Positions 44,554 to 56,225 are shown, counted from the stretch's first letter. The stretch is 64,000 nucleotides of DNA from Vombatus ursinus (GCF_900497805.2 NW_020954608.1:11862589-11926588), one strand, 5' to 3'. Notes: generated by a model not told the origin, from the letters alone. Numbers and translations are program-made.

Positions 44554-44676
44554 GGGGGCAGTTGGGTGTCGCAGCGGATAGAGCACCAGCCCCGAAGCCA
44601 GGAAGCCTAAATACTTGACACTTACTAGCTGTGTGACCCTGGGCACGTCACTTAATCCCAATTGCCTAAAAAAGAA
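44554..44676 (+). mobile_element. Short tRNA-derived SINE lacking its B-box
   Basis: 'gggggcagttgggtgtcgca' then 'gatagagcaccagccccgaa', then a jump to 'tacttgacacttactagctg'. About 20 bp that should hold 'gagttcaaatccggcctcag' are absent. Perfect 12-bp target duplication AAAAGCTTAAAA (44542-44553 and 44677-44688). Confidence 0.93.
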
Positions 44677-44689
44677 AAAAGCTTAAAAT

Positions 44690-45335
44690 TTTTATACTGA
44701 CATCTGATTAAACATAGGCATCACAATGGTGATATATTTCAATTTTAGAGACTGACAGAGATAGGAGAAGGAAGGGCAAGAAGGAGGGAAATAAGGAAGC
44801 ATAGATAAGTTTAATGATTAACTCTGGGTGACACAGGCACTCTTTAATGAAGCTGGGCCTAGAAGCCAGGCATCCAAGCTTCTCCTCATTCATTCATATT
44901 CATTTAACAGATAATTTAGTTTGCTATTGTCACTGAGAGACTACAAAGATGAATGAGAATCTTAGAGTGTAACAGTAACAAACACTTTATGCTGGGCCAT
45001 GTGTTCTGACCTTTTTTTGTTTCTTAAATGCCTTTGGTAGCATGGGGAAGCCTAATAATATTGTAGTTTGTTGCTGGCATTCATAATTGAAAGAAATCCT
45101 AATTTTCAGTCAGGGCTAGTGAATATGGAGGTGCAGTTTTTCCTATCCAAATTTCCTGACCCCCAGATTAAGAAGCCCCTCTACTAGGCAAAAGCTAGCT
45201 TTTCTACCCCTAGTCCTCTGGCCTCTGATTAAATATGACCTAGCTTTACAAAATTCACTTTACTCTGAATTCATATAGATTAAAGACAAACATTCATGGA
45301 GCAATGCTTTCTCAATTTGGTTTGAAGAGAGGGAA
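44690..45335. other. Unassigned DNA
   Basis: No recognised repeat or coding signal. Confidence 0.4.
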
Positions 45336-45339
45336 GAAT

Positions 45340-45950
45340 AGATAGAACTGTAGCATCTCCTCCCTGCACGGTTCTCCAAAGGAGGCTGATTCCTACCAGG
45401 AAGGGAAGCAGGAGGTTGGGGCCAGAGGCTCCTCTGCTGTCCTCAGAGAGAGGGCTACTGGGCTAGAAATATCTCTCTCTCCTCCCTGTAAATATTATCA
45501 GTTTAGAGATTTGATTTTAAGGTTAAAACTAAACTTCTGATTGCTGTTTCTTAATGAGGAGGGACCCCAAGCTCTGTGTCCAAGGCTTGACCCTCTTTCC
45601 AACAAATAGAAGTTCCACAATGAACACACACATAGCAATTTATCCAAATAGTTAGCAAAACAGAAAACAGACACAGAAGCCCCAGATCTCATCTAAAGGA
45701 GAAATTCCCTGAAGTCTCTAGTGTTGCAAGCTGAGGGTAGGCAAGTTATGGAGATTGCCCGTTCCTCTTATATTGACTTCTTCCTATAGTGTTTCTCCCT
45801 TCAGAACTCTGAAGAAAGTTTGGAATCCCAGATCTTCCCAGTCAATGTAGGAGGCCAGAAACACCAGAGACTGAATTTCTCTTCTCTCTCACTTTCACCA
45901 ACTTTGCCCTTCAAACAGGCATGCAATGATCTCCATCAATGAACAGAGAA
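45340..45950. repeat. Unclassified interspersed repeat, copy 2
   Basis: Collinear with 27640-28500 without the SINE. Shared landmarks: 'ggaggctgattcctaccagg', 'gggaagcaggaggttgg', 'aaggcttgaccctctttcc', 'gaagttccacaatgaac', 'ctgaagtctctagtgttgc' and 'tttcaccaactttgccct'. Confidence 0.6.
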
Positions 45951-45954
45951 TTCC

Positions 45955-46430
45955 ACACCAATGGACTCTGGTTACACTGCATCACAGAATTTCAGAGTTA
46001 GAAGGGACCTCAAACGGCCAATCTGGTCAAACTCCTACCCAAAAAAGAATGTCCTCTAAAAAAGATCCCCCAAAATGGTCATCTAGCCTCTGGTTGAAAC
46101 CTCCAGTAAAGGGGAATCCGTTACCTCTTGAAATATCCTGTTCTACTTAAAGAAAACTCATTGGTGAGAAGTTTTTCCTCATATCAAATTTCACTTTGCC
46201 TCTTTTCTGTTCTGCCTGTCATTCTGGTTCTGCACACTTTTACATGCTAGCCCTTCATAAACCAGAAGAGACTTATCATGCTGTCTTCCTCCCAAATCTT
46301 AGAATCACTGAGAGCTGACCTTTGACCTATATTTCACTCCCATCCCCCCATTTGGTGCCACTGTAATGTTTTGAGATTTTTAGATCCTACATCTCTGCCA
46401 TGAGAAAAAAAAGGAACACATGCCCACTAG
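45955..46430 (-). mobile_element. L3/CR1 3' end
   Basis: 'cacagaatttcagagttaga', 'agggacctcaaacggccaat', 'catctagcctctggttgaaa', 'cctccagtaaaggggaatcc', 'agaagtttttcctcatatca' follow the reverse complement of the CR1/L3 3' region. Confidence 0.75.
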
Positions 46431-47160
46431 GTTAATGTTTTGTAAGCCTTCTGATAGCAACAGCTTGAACCTTCCCTGTTTTTCAACCACATTGCCTTCT
46501 TCGGTTTGTTGACTGTTGCCTCTAGTTACCCAGAAACACAACAGTGACATACTTCCTTTTCTACCAGTGTGATGAATGCTAATCCCTCCATCAGCTTTTA
46601 CTGTTGTAGAGATACCCTATCTGGCCTGATCTCAGCTCTGGAACATCACATTGCTCCTTTCAGAGCTGTGAAAAAGGAGGGAAATCTACCTATAATTCTT
46701 TGGAAGTATTGTGGGCTTAAGTCAGAGCATCCAACTGCATTCCCAACAATTGGAGGCAGGGGGGAGGGGCAAGGATTAAAAACCAGCTCTGAGGTTTGTG
46801 GCTGAGATCTATGGAGCCTGGATGAAAACAATCAGTCCTCTGTGTTTTTGCAAAGATATTTCCATTTACTGGACTTGATTAAAAAATCCAGTCCTCTGAA
46901 TGCAATTACTATACATTTACAGCATGAAATACACTATTAAGTTATCAGGTCATCTGGGCAAAATCATGCTGATGAAGGCTTTGTGGCAAATGTTCTCAGG
47001 AGCATTTTACAGGCTTGTCTTCATACAACTCAGAAACCTAGTTTCTTAACCCCAGAACTTGAAAAACAAAGAATAGACAGTGGAAAGCAACACTGTACTC
47101 TGGCCAATAAAAACTAACATTTGCTTACCTGTTCCTTTTTTTCTTCTTCAGTGAATAAGC
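46431..47160. other. Unassigned DNA
   Basis: No recognised repeat or coding signal. Confidence 0.4.
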
Positions 47161-47164
47161 ATTT

Positions 47165-47350
47165 ACTTTCTTTCCCTCCTGCCTCCATTTAAAAAAATAA
47201 AACCTTTGTAACATACACATATACTCAAGCAAAATAAACTCACACATTGTCCAGGTCCGAAAATGTATGCCCCATGTGAATCCATCACCTCTTTGTCAGG
47301 AGATGGGTAGCATGCTTCATTTTTGACCCTCTGGAATCATGCTTGCTTGT
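47165..47350 (-). mobile_element. L1 3' UTR fragment
   Basis: 'actcaagcaaaataaactca', 'cacattgtccaggtccgaaa', 'ccatcacctctttgtcagga' and 'gatgggtagcatgcttcatt' match the reverse complement of the marsupial-type L1 3' UTR well. Confidence 0.75.
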
Positions 47351-47930
47351 CCTCCTAATTCCCCTCTACATTGATCTAGCTAGCCACTTCAAGGGGGTAT
47401 TCCCCCTTCAGTATACCCTAGTGATAGATCGAGTGCCCAATTTTGACACTATGTTTGAATATTTCCACTGATTTACTGGCAGAAAAGACGGCAGAAAAGA
47501 CTGATCAATTAGAGCATCAGCACGAAGGCTCTGTAAATACTCTGATTCAGCTGCAACCACTTCTGGAGGGTGGAAAACACCTGATCAGCAGTGATTTCAT
47601 TTTGAAAGTTAGTGGTACAACCAAACCCAAATTAAAAAGTTTTGAATCAGGGAAAAGGAACCCTTGATATCTACTTTATTCAAATACCAGAGGGGAACAG
47701 AATGCTTGTTTTAAAATTAGGTTTGTCTTTTGGGAAAGGGGGCAAGATCTTGATAATTACAGTAGAGGGACAAAAGTAGTGCTAGTGTTGAAAGCCCTAC
47801 AGAGATATGGGGTGGGTGCCTAAAAGGAAACAGGGCAAGTAATAGGAATGAGGAAACTCCCCAACTCCATTCTCCTAACCCCTAATACTCAACTTTACCC
47901 TAGATTCTCATTAGATTGTGATCAGAAAAT
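47351..47930. other. Unassigned DNA
   Basis: Short open frame near 47443-47667 has no recognisable domain. No repeat identified. Confidence 0.4.
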
Positions 47931-48317
47931 GAGGTCTGTAACTGGGCGAAAAAATCTTTGCAACAAGTTTCCCTGCTTGGATCTGTTGTCCCGATATGTA
48001 AGAAATAGATTCAAGTTCATTGGGACAGGAATCATTTCCCAGTTGATAAATGTTCAAAAGATATTAATAGGCAGTTTTCAAAGGAAAAAATCCAAGGCAG
48101 CAAAAGCTATATGGAAGAAATGTTCTAAGCCACAAGCAATCAGAGAAATGTACATTTAAGAACCTCTGTCATTCTATCTCACACCCATCAAGGTGGCAAA
48201 CAAGGCAAAAAAAGAAAATGACAAATATTGCAGGGTTTTGGGAAGCACATTAACGTACTGTTGGTGGAGCTGTAAAGTGGTCCAGGCATTCTGGAAAGCA
48301 ATTGGGAACTATGTCCT

Positions 48318-48880
48318 TGTAGCACAGTGGAGTCTTTATAAAGTTTTTGTATATTTACTTCAGAAGGTATAATCACAAATATACGAATATAGTTCCCGCA
48401 ATACATGGGAGGCATAATCCCTGCTTCCCCCTGTACCATCTAGGTCTCTAGATGGTTTATAGCCTAGGTTCTAGGTTCCCATAAAGTCCTGGGTGGAAGT
48501 TCAAAAACCCCACTGGGGCTTGAGTCCCAAGTACCCTGACTTCTTAGGGTTTCCATGTCAGGATGACTTTCTGCACCAACCCTTCTGCTGTAATGGATCC
48601 CAGGTCTCCATGGCTTGAACTCCTGGGTCCCGAAGGGCTAGAGAACGAACAACATAGAATGTAAACAAGCAGGCCCGTTTCTTGAGCCAGGGTAAATGAG
48701 GGGTAGCAGTTCATGGCAGCTAGGAGCACAGACAAAGGATGGTGGAAAGAGAGGGCAAACCGTGCCACTGTATTACATTTAAAGATGCAGACAGCCAATC
48801 AAGGAAGCTACTCTCACCCACATAGTAAGGGATGGATGCTCTGAGTTAAGCAAACTGAGCATGCTCAAAGCTAAGTTACA
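48318..48880 (-). mobile_element. Probable solo LTR fossil nested in L1
   Basis: 563 bp sitting exactly where the L1 is broken. On the minus strand it begins TGTAACTTAGC and ends GTGCTACA, so TG...CA ends. Four-base flanks TCCT and CCCT match at three positions. The TG...CA ends and size fit an LTR; the family is not recognised. Solo relic. Confidence 0.6.
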
Positions 48881-48984
48881 CCCTCAAAGTTACTAAGCTG
48901 TGCCCCCTAACCAAATAATGACACTATTAGGTCTACACATTAAAAGGATCAAAGAAAGGAAAAGGACCCATATATACAATGATA

Positions 48985-49095
48985 TTTATAACATATATAT
49001 GTCTATATCTCTGTCTCTGTGTATGTATGTGTATGTATGTATATATGTATACATATACATATATACATACATATACATACATAAATATATACACA
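48985..49095. repeat. (TA/CATA/TGTA)n microsatellite
   Basis: About 110 bp of alternating purine-pyrimidine repeat within the L1. Confidence 0.9.
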
Positions 49096-49714
49096 CTCTT
49101 TGTAGTGGCAAAGAACTAGAAACTAAGGAGGTGTTTATCAATTGAGGAATGAACGGACAAATTATGATATATAAATGTAATTATTTAGTAAGAAATGATG
49201 AAAAGGATGGTTTTAGAGAAACTTAAGAAGCCTTCTAAGAACCAGTGCAGAATGAAATGAGAAGAGACTGGAGAACAATGTATACAGTCATAGCAACATT
49301 ATAAAGACAACTTTGAAAGATTTAAGAATTCTGATCAATACAGTGACCTAATGAGTCTGGAGAGTTGATGATGAAGCATGCTCCTAGCCTTATCACAGTG
49401 AGGAAGAATATGTACATTTTCAGACGTGGCCAATGAAGGAATTTTTTTTGCTTGACTATATTTATTTGTTACAAGGGTTTTCTTTTTCTTTTGGGGAAGG
49501 GGTTGAAAAGGAGAGAAAGTAAATATGTTCATTGAAAATAATAAAATAAAAATTTTAAAACTGGGGTCTGATCTGTACTCAAGCATTCATCTTTCTCACA
49601 GATTTGAAGAATGGTGGCTGTAGACTTTGGTGGAAGTATTTCCTGAACTGGGAAGTTGGGTGTTGCCTCTCCTTGAAAGATTCTGATTGTTGAGAAATCT
49701 ATACTCCTCCCATT

Positions 49715-50160
49715 GCTAAATTACGGCCATCTAGGCCCAGCCCTTCATTTTATAAATAAGGAAGTGGAGGCCCTGAGGAGGCTAAGTGGCATTCCCCTTT
49801 GCCTCAAATTCTCTTTATCCTCATTCTCCTTCCTGCCTCCCATGACTTCCTTCATATTCCAGCTAAAATCTCACCTTTGCCAAAAGGTCCTGATCCCATT
49901 AATACTATTGCCTTTTCTCTAAGATAATATCTATATTTTGTTTCTACATAGTTGTTTTCATGTTTTCTCCCCCATTGAAGGCATTGACTGTTTTTTGCTT
50001 TCCCTGTAACCCCAGCCCTTTGCCTAATGCCAGGCTCATAGTAGGTACTTAATAAATGCTTGTTGACTTGACATAAATAGCTAGTAAGTGTCTGATGTGG
50101 GATACGAACTCAGGTCTTCCTGACTCAAAGTCCAGCACTCAATCAACTGCCCCATTTAAC
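49715..50160 (-). mobile_element. MIR-like SINE, split by L2
   Basis: 'cttcattttataaataagga' and 'agtggaggccctgaggaggc' before, and 'tagctagtaagtgtctgatg' and 'gaactcaggtcttcctgact' after an L2 fragment at about 49795-50072. Confidence 0.65.
49795..50072 (+). mobile_element. L2 3' end nested in a MIR
   Basis: 'ccagctaaaatctcaccttt', 'gccaaaaggtcctgatccca' and 'ctcatagtaggtacttaata' then 'aatgcttgttgac'. Confidence 0.8.
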
Positions 50161-50540
50161 TGTTAAGGGACCTTTTGTGGCCCATGGTGACTTTGCAACA
50201 AAACAGACATGGCCTCTGTTGGTTTGAAAAAATTTGTTAAAGTGTTGTTCAGAAACTTGGGAGATCCTAAAGAATGCTCTTCTCAGTGCCAGCCATAACC
50301 TTCATCAAAAATAACTTATTCATGATATTTCACATAGGTCAGTGCCAATGTTGAAGGAGACACTGTTGGGAAAATGAATGGAATTTATGTTAATTACATT
50401 AAAATCTTTGGGATTTTGTCACAGATCAGTATTTTGGGGGGAAATCCTTAAAATGGGGCAATAAGAGATTCATAGGGGTTTAAATCAGGTCATTTGGTTC
50501 TAGCATAGTGTATAGAAAGTATGAATTAGCATAGGCTTCA
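50161..50540. other. Unassigned DNA
   Basis: No recognised repeat or coding signal. Confidence 0.4.
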
Positions 50541-50546
50541 TTTAAG

Positions 50547-50690
50547 GTCTCAAGGTAGCACAGTAGATAGAGCACTGGGTTTGGAATCGGGAAGAATAAT
50601 CTTCCTGAATTAAAATCTGGCCTCAGACACTTACTAGCTGTGTGACCCTGGGCAAGTTACTTAACCCTGCCTGCCTCAGTTGCTGCATTT
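50547..50690 (+). mobile_element. CORE-SINE, truncated
   Basis: 'ggtagcacagtagatagagc', 'ctggcctcagacacttacta', 'gctgtgtgaccctgggcaag', 'cctgcctcagttgctgc'. The 3' tail of the long type is missing. Confidence 0.85.
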
Positions 50691-50944
50691 CCTGGGGATT
50701 GGGTGTTACTGCCTTAGGTTTCTGCTGGGGACCTACAGAATTCAGGCCTGCCCAGGTTCAAGACCGTACAAGGCAGTATGGCTGGAAAGCTGCCTCTTTG
50801 TGACACATCCACACTCCACACAGGGAGCAGAAATACATTCAACCATTATCAGTTGACACCTTAGTAGGGGTACTGCATAAGTGAGTTGAGAACAATGCTT
50901 TCCCAAATAAGACAGTGTAGACTTCTGGGGGTTGGAGGTTGGGG

Positions 50945-51020
50945 TGGGGTGAGTTAGGAGGACTAATACAGTGCCAAGCACAATGTAGACTCTTAATAAA
51001 TGCTTTTTAAGTTGAGTTGA
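50945..51020 (+). mobile_element. L2 3'-tip fragment
   Basis: 'atacagtgccaagcacaatg' and 'ttaataaatgctttttaagt'. Confidence 0.7.
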
Positions 51021-51179
51021 AAGAGATAATTACTAATAAATACTACATATTATATATACTTATTATAAACAATGTATATTATATAATAAATACTAATCTC
51101 ACTAGTAGCCTGAGAAATTAGAAGAATTGGGAGGGGGTAATAGTTATTCTCCCACTTTATTGATAAGGAAACAGAGGGA

Positions 51180-51610
51180 CAATCAATCTATAAATGGACA
51201 CATGTTGTGTCTACTATTGCCAAGCACTGTACTAGGTTCAAAGAATGAAACAATCCTTTCCCCAAATCAGTTTATATTCCAATGGGGAGTGAGGGAAGTA
51301 GAGAGAAAACAAGCATATTTAAAAATACATAGGGCTAAAATATAAAGTTAGTAAATACAAACATAGACAAAGTAATTAAATACAAGATAGTTTGGGAGGA
51401 GGGCCACTCATAGTTTTGGGAGGCTTGGGATTCAGGAAGGAAGCAGAAGATGCTGCCTCACAAGGAAGAGAGGGATTCTCGGAGGCAGCCCTAAGGGTGG
51501 GAGAACATTCCAGGCAGGAGGATGGCTAGTACAAAGGTCGAGAGATGGGGGACGGAGAGTCACGAGTGAGAACAGAGAGATGGCCAATCTGGCTACGTCA
51601 AAGAGGAGGT
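51180..51610 (-). mobile_element. L2 fragment
   Basis: 'gccaagcactgtactaggtt', 'cagtttatattccaatgggg', 'gggagaacattccaggcagg', 'aggtcgagagatgggggacg' follow L2 minus-strand order. Confidence 0.7.
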
Positions 51611-51764
51611 TTCTGGCCTCAGTGCTAATTTTTTTTTTATGTGCAGCACCTCTTGAGTAGGGTTAGCTGCCACACAGTCATGTTCATTTCCCACCACTAT
51701 GCCTGGGCTCACACTATTTCTCCTACCTTGTTTTTCTGCTACTAGAGAAGATTCTGGGTCCATT

Positions 51765-51957
51765 CACAGATGCAGAATTGAAAGGGACCTCAAAGGGCAT
51801 CTATACCAATGCCCTCATTTTACAAATAGGGAAACTGAAGCAAGGGGGAGGTTAAGTTATTTCCCCAGGGTCACACCGGTAACAAGCATAAAAGGCAAGA
51901 TCTGAGCCCAGAATCTTGGACTTCAGAGTTCCTTCCACTATGGTACAGTTGTCTTAT
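51765..51957 (-). mobile_element. MIR-like SINE
   Basis: 'gaaagggacctcaaagggca', 'cctcattttacaaataggga', 'ttccccagggtcacaccggt'. Nearly full length. Confidence 0.8.
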
Positions 51958-52164
51958 GTCCTAAATTCCAGGAGCCCAGGACTCCATACCTTAGTTGTGC
52001 TAACCAAAGTCAGGGCCCATGGTGCCTTAGCTCTCTTCTTTGCTAACTGGGAATGATTATACTTAGTTATTCTAATTATAATGATTTATCCTAATTATAA
52101 TTTTCATGAATGTTAGATTCTCCTTACTCTTGGGAGGACATATTTTGGGTTGGTAGGGTGGGTT

Positions 52165-52400
52165 TAGGGTGGCACAGTGGAAAGAGCACCGGGCCTGGAG
52201 TCAGGAAAACAAAATCAATTCCAGTCTTGGCTACTTCCTAGTTGTGTGACGCTGGGCAAGTCAGTTAACCCTGTTAGCCTCAGTTTTCTCATCTGTAAAA
52301 TGAGCTAGAGAAGGAAATGGCAAACCACTCCAGTAGCTTTGCCAAGAAAACCCCAAAGGGGGTCATGAAGAGTAGGACACAAATGAAACGACTAAACAAA
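52165..52400 (+). mobile_element. Long CORE-SINE (marsupial Mar1-like)
   Basis: 'gggtggcacagtggaaagag', 'cgggcctggagtcaggaaaa', 'tgtgacgctgggcaagtcag', 'caaaccactccagtagcttt', 'aaaaccccaaagggggtcat'. Full length. Confidence 0.9.
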
Positions 52401-53280
52401 GGGTGAGTTTAGGGAATACCTCCCCTCACCCCAAGTCAGGAGTGTGAGAATTCCTGAATTGCCTCTAGAGTAGGGGGGTTATTGGGGAGGCATCATAAGG
52501 GTAATTAGCACAGTGCCTCAAATTAAGAGCTAGAAGAACCTGCAAAACACAACTTCTTCCATTTTTTTCATTTCAAGAGTAGCACTGGTTGATTCATGAA
52601 CACGTGAGTCTATAAAGAGGAAGGCACTGTACTTCCTCTGTGTTCTTATATCCTCTCTCTTACCCCCCCCCCAGCATAAAAATGTCTAAATAAATAAAAC
52701 ATAGCTAAACCAAAGCAAGGGCCTGTCAAACTGAACTGTGGGGACCCACACCCTCTCTCCCACCCCAGCCACTTCCTCTCAGCAGCTGTCAAAATCTGAT
52801 CTGCAGCTGGTTTGCTAATATCAGAACTTGTTTCCTTCTGTCTCTGCTCAACTTCCTTTGCCATCTCACCCAGCATTGAGGGCTGGTTTGGGCCTCTGAG
52901 CTTTGTCTGGGGCTTCTGAATTCAGGCAGGTCCTCACAGCATTGCTTTTGCAAGCCAAAAATCTTGCTTGGGAGTCTAATGAGGTCAGTGAGAGCGCCTT
53001 GGACTTAGCCCTTTGAAACTGGAGACAATAGGCAGGGAGGGGACTCTGTCCCTGGCCTATTATGTGTGTAGCAACTGGCACTCCCAGAGAGGCTAACACA
53101 AATCTAGTCTCTGTGGTGACATTGACAGTCCCAACGTTGTGTGAAAATCTCCAATGTCATTTAGAGACCTGAGTAAGAGAATTCCTTTAGTAGAAGCCCT
53201 TCCCCATTAGCCCCATTTAGGTCTATTATCCGCCCCACTTGAATAGGGTCCCCGGGGGATGGGGGGTGGGGAGAGGTAGG
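52401..53280. other. Repeat-poor segment with paired CAGCTG boxes
   Basis: No known repeat. CAGCTG occurs at 52783-52788 and 52804-52809, separated by 15 bp, within moderately GC-rich sequence. A regulatory role is only a possibility. No coding exon recognised. Confidence 0.35.
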
Positions 53281-53500
53281 TTGTGTCTGACTGTCATTGT
53301 TTTTGTGCCTGTGTTTGTCTTGGTCTGTGCCAGTCTGTCTCTGTACCTCTAACTATCACAACCTTGTCTCTGACCTTTTCGTATTTGGCTGTCTCTCTAT
53401 CTCTGTCTCTGTCTCTCTGTCACTGTGTCCCTCTGTCTCCGTCCTTGTTTGTGCCTCTGTTTGGTACTGTCTCTTTCTGTCTCTCTGCTTCCCTCTTTAC
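53281..53500. repeat. CT/TGTC-rich low-complexity tract
   Basis: Dense 'tgtctctc', 'ctctgtctc' units. The 180-residue open frame across it (53283-53825) is Ser/Leu/Cys-rich because of this composition and is not a gene. Confidence 0.85.
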
Positions 53501-54300
53501 TCCTGTCCCCCCTACCTCCTTTGAAAGCTCCCAGGTGCCAACATCCCCAGCTGGGAAGTGGAGGAGAACTTTGGGGCCAAAGGCTTCTACTCACTTGTCA
53601 CTCATCAGTGCCAAATACATCCAGTCTCTTCTCCACACTGACCTGGTAGCCTCAACAGCTTACCTGGGTACCTTCATGCTGGAGCAGACTTCAGGAAGTT
53701 TCTCCCTATGCTCCCACTCCCGAGTTCTCCCATTGCTTTCCTTCCTACCTGGGTGTGGCTGGGCAGAGCACAGATGTTGTATTGTATCCTGGACCAGGAC
53801 ATTGCAGGGTTTGGAAATTTTCTAGGGGCAATCTACAAGGGCTATTCCCAAGGAAGGTCCTTTATCATAATAAGGGTCCCTTATGATAAAGAGTTTGGAT
53901 CCTGGAAAAACAAACAAATAAACCCTCCATAGGGATAGCAGGTACACCCTGTGTACCAATTTTTTTTTTTTACTCCAGGGTGGGATGAGTCTCTATTCAG
54001 TGGAAGATGAGGGTCCCAGACCACCAGGGTAGTTTCTTTTCCCCTTCTAGTGATGATCATTCTCTTTCTGGAGGCCTTTTCTCTCCTCCACCCTTTACAA
54101 GCTTTCCCACTTGCTGGCCACACCCATCAACATTTGCATTTCTTGGTGCTGGCACATTTTATTTTCCCCGTTGCTCAAATGGGAAATGGAAAGGGGCAAA
54201 TATTCTAATATTTGATACAATTACAATTTAATAATAGATGAAACATATACAAAGAAATTCAATACACAAGGTAGAGTGTGATCAGGGCACAATGGGGTAA
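53501..54300. other. Unassigned DNA
   Basis: No repeat family recognised; a poly-T of 12 lies near 53960. Confidence 0.4.
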
Positions 54301-54302
54301 AG

Positions 54303-54571
54303 CAGGGGTGTGCTGGTAAATGTTTAATAACTGACTCTGGGAGGAAAAATGCATTGTGAAACTTTTAAGTTTAATCATTAATTCATTATTAATTATCAAT
54401 TAATTTTTCAATTGCTTATTCAGTTATCTTCTTAAGTCTAGGCAATCAACAAAAAAATAACTCAAACCCTGATTTGTAGCATTTGCTGATTTCTGACATT
54501 TAAATGCTCACACTGAGAATTTAACCCTTGGCTCTCATGAGCTGGTGTGAAGTGACTTCAGCGCACCACTA
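54303..54571 (+). mobile_element. hAT-like non-autonomous DNA transposon, copy 1
   Basis: Starts CAGGGGTGTGCTGG and ends with the imperfect complement TCAGCGCACCACTA. Internal 'gtaaatgtttaataactgac' and 'gaatttaacccttggctctc' recur in the copy at 56736. Old and diverged; no target duplication visible. Confidence 0.55.
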
Positions 54572-55835
54572 CTAAATACTCAGCCAAGAAGTTCAGGTTT
54601 TATTCCAAAGGCAGTGGGTAGCCCCAGAAGTTCTTGGAGCAGTGTGTTGAAATAATTAAGAGCACATTAGGAAGATTGTATTGGTAATTGTGTAAATAAT
54701 GGACTGGAGAGTCAAAAGACTTGGGCCAGCGGCTCTCATAATAGCCTTAGCGCCGTTTCCCCTGTTATGTTATTTGGTTGGTTTGTTATTTAAGAAGACC
54801 ATTGTTCAGTGTGGCTTGATTATGCCACTGTGAGGAAATAAGGAAAGAGAAGGAGGCGTGGGCAAAACTGTAGAGGAGGGAAAAATCTGGAGGGTGGAGG
54901 GGAAGTAGATGAATATATTTGACAATTTCATTTAAACAGGAGCTGATCCGGTATGTAAAGGAATATCGACAAATCAGTAAACAATACCTCTAAAAACAGT
55001 GGTCCTCAAGAACGGATTTTTTTTGGTTTTGTTTTGTTTTTTAAAATGAGACCTTGTTGATGTGTAGAGACCTTCCCGTGAGAAAACTTTTCATACCAAC
55101 GCAGATTCGACCTCCGCTGTCATTTCTAGTCCTTTGGAGTTAGCTGAAGGACTGACCCATTCAAAGACACCCTCGATCTTACAATCCACTTGTGTTAGCG
55201 GCGGGACTTCAATCTATTTTGAGGACATAAAATCCTGATTTTAAGGACATTTCTCTGGGCTGTCCACTAAGGCTGCCTCAATTTACTTATTCATTGTTAA
55301 ATCCTGCCCTTTCTTCCTCTGTGGTGCATAAAACGTAACTCTCCCCGCAGACACCTCCAACTTTCCACCCGTCCCTACCCTGCCCAATGGGTAAAGCCCG
55401 ATGATTGGTGGAGGAAGGGAAGCAGTTTGGTGAAAAAGCGAAGTGGTTGGGCAAATTCGGTAGACTTTCATTTTCTTTTTTAATTCCTTCTCTTCCCTCC
55501 CCTTCCCCCCATTGGTCTCCTTTCATCACCTCTTAAACCAGCCCTCAATCACCGGCTCTTTTAATCTCTTGGTACCCAACTGAAAACGTTGATAGACTTT
55601 ACATAAAAACAGCAAAAGCCTGGCCCTTGCTTCATCAGGCAGGAAACTTGGAAACAGTAGGGGGAGGTTGCTGGCTTAATTATCTGGGAGGACACTTTTT
55701 GAATAGAAAAAACGGGATCAGCCATTAGAATTCATCTCCCTTGTAGTCGTCACCCAGTTACCGAGTGCTTTACCAGTGCTTGGCCCTCTTCTTGATGCTG
55801 TAGGGGTACAAGAAAAATAAGAGAAATGTCTATTA
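54572..55835. other. Unassigned, repeat-poor DNA
   Basis: Slightly more CpG than average near 55080-55210. No exon or repeat recognised. Confidence 0.4.
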
Positions 55836-55837
55836 TG

Positions 55838-56225
55838 TCTAGTGGATAGAATGTAAGACTTGGAGTCAGGAAGATTTAGCTTAGCCTACTTCAGACACTT
55901 ACCAGCTGTGTAAAATTAGGCAATTCACTTCACTTATCTGAGTCTCATTTTCCCCATTTTACAAATGGGGATAATCAGATCAAGAGCACTTCATTCATGG
56001 ATTTATTATGAGGAACACCTTTTTAAAATTATGGAGGTACAGCTAAGTGGCACAGTGGATAGAGTGCTGGGCCTGGAGTTAGGACGACCTGAGTTCAAAT
56101 ATGATCTTAGACACTTACTAGCTGTGTGACCCTGGGTAAGTCACTTAACCCTAGTTGCCTCCAAAAAATATTAGGTAAAATGTTTTATAAACTTTATAGT
56201 ATTATATAAATGTCAGTTATTATAC
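55838..56225 (+). mobile_element. MIR-like CORE-SINE, split by a SINE
   Basis: 'gagtcaggaagatttagctt', 'ggcaattcacttcacttatc', 'ccccattttacaaatgggga' up to about 56030; after the SINE, 'tttataaactttatagtatt' and 'atataaatgtcagttattat' finish its tail. Confidence 0.75.
56036..56170 (+). mobile_element. Short tRNA-derived SINE nested in a CORE-SINE
   Basis: 'ggtacagctaagtggcacag', 'gacctgagttcaaatatgat', 'tgtgaccctgggtaagtcac'. Younger than the CORE-SINE around it. Confidence 0.9.

Larger units (their letters stand above)
47935..49560 (+). mobile_element. L1 3' end, split by a probable LTR
   Basis: 'aaaaaatctttgcaacaagt', 'cccagttgataaatgttcaa', 'agagaaatgtacatttaaga', 'acgtactgttggtggagctg' and 'gaaagcaattgggaactatg' up to 48317, resuming at 48881 with 'ccctcaaagttactaagctg', then 'gtagtggcaaagaactagaa' and 'gagaagagactggagaacaa'. 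Plus strand, parallel to the L1 at 37.5 kb. Confidence 0.85.

Noticed and set aside
53283-53825. A 180-residue plus-strand open frame
   Set aside because: The first half is the translation of a TGTC/CTCT low-complexity tract; the rest has no domain or splice context.
55080-55640. A CpG island or promoter
   Set aside because: CpG is only slightly raised, with no TATA-like arrangement, no exon and no GC-rich core.
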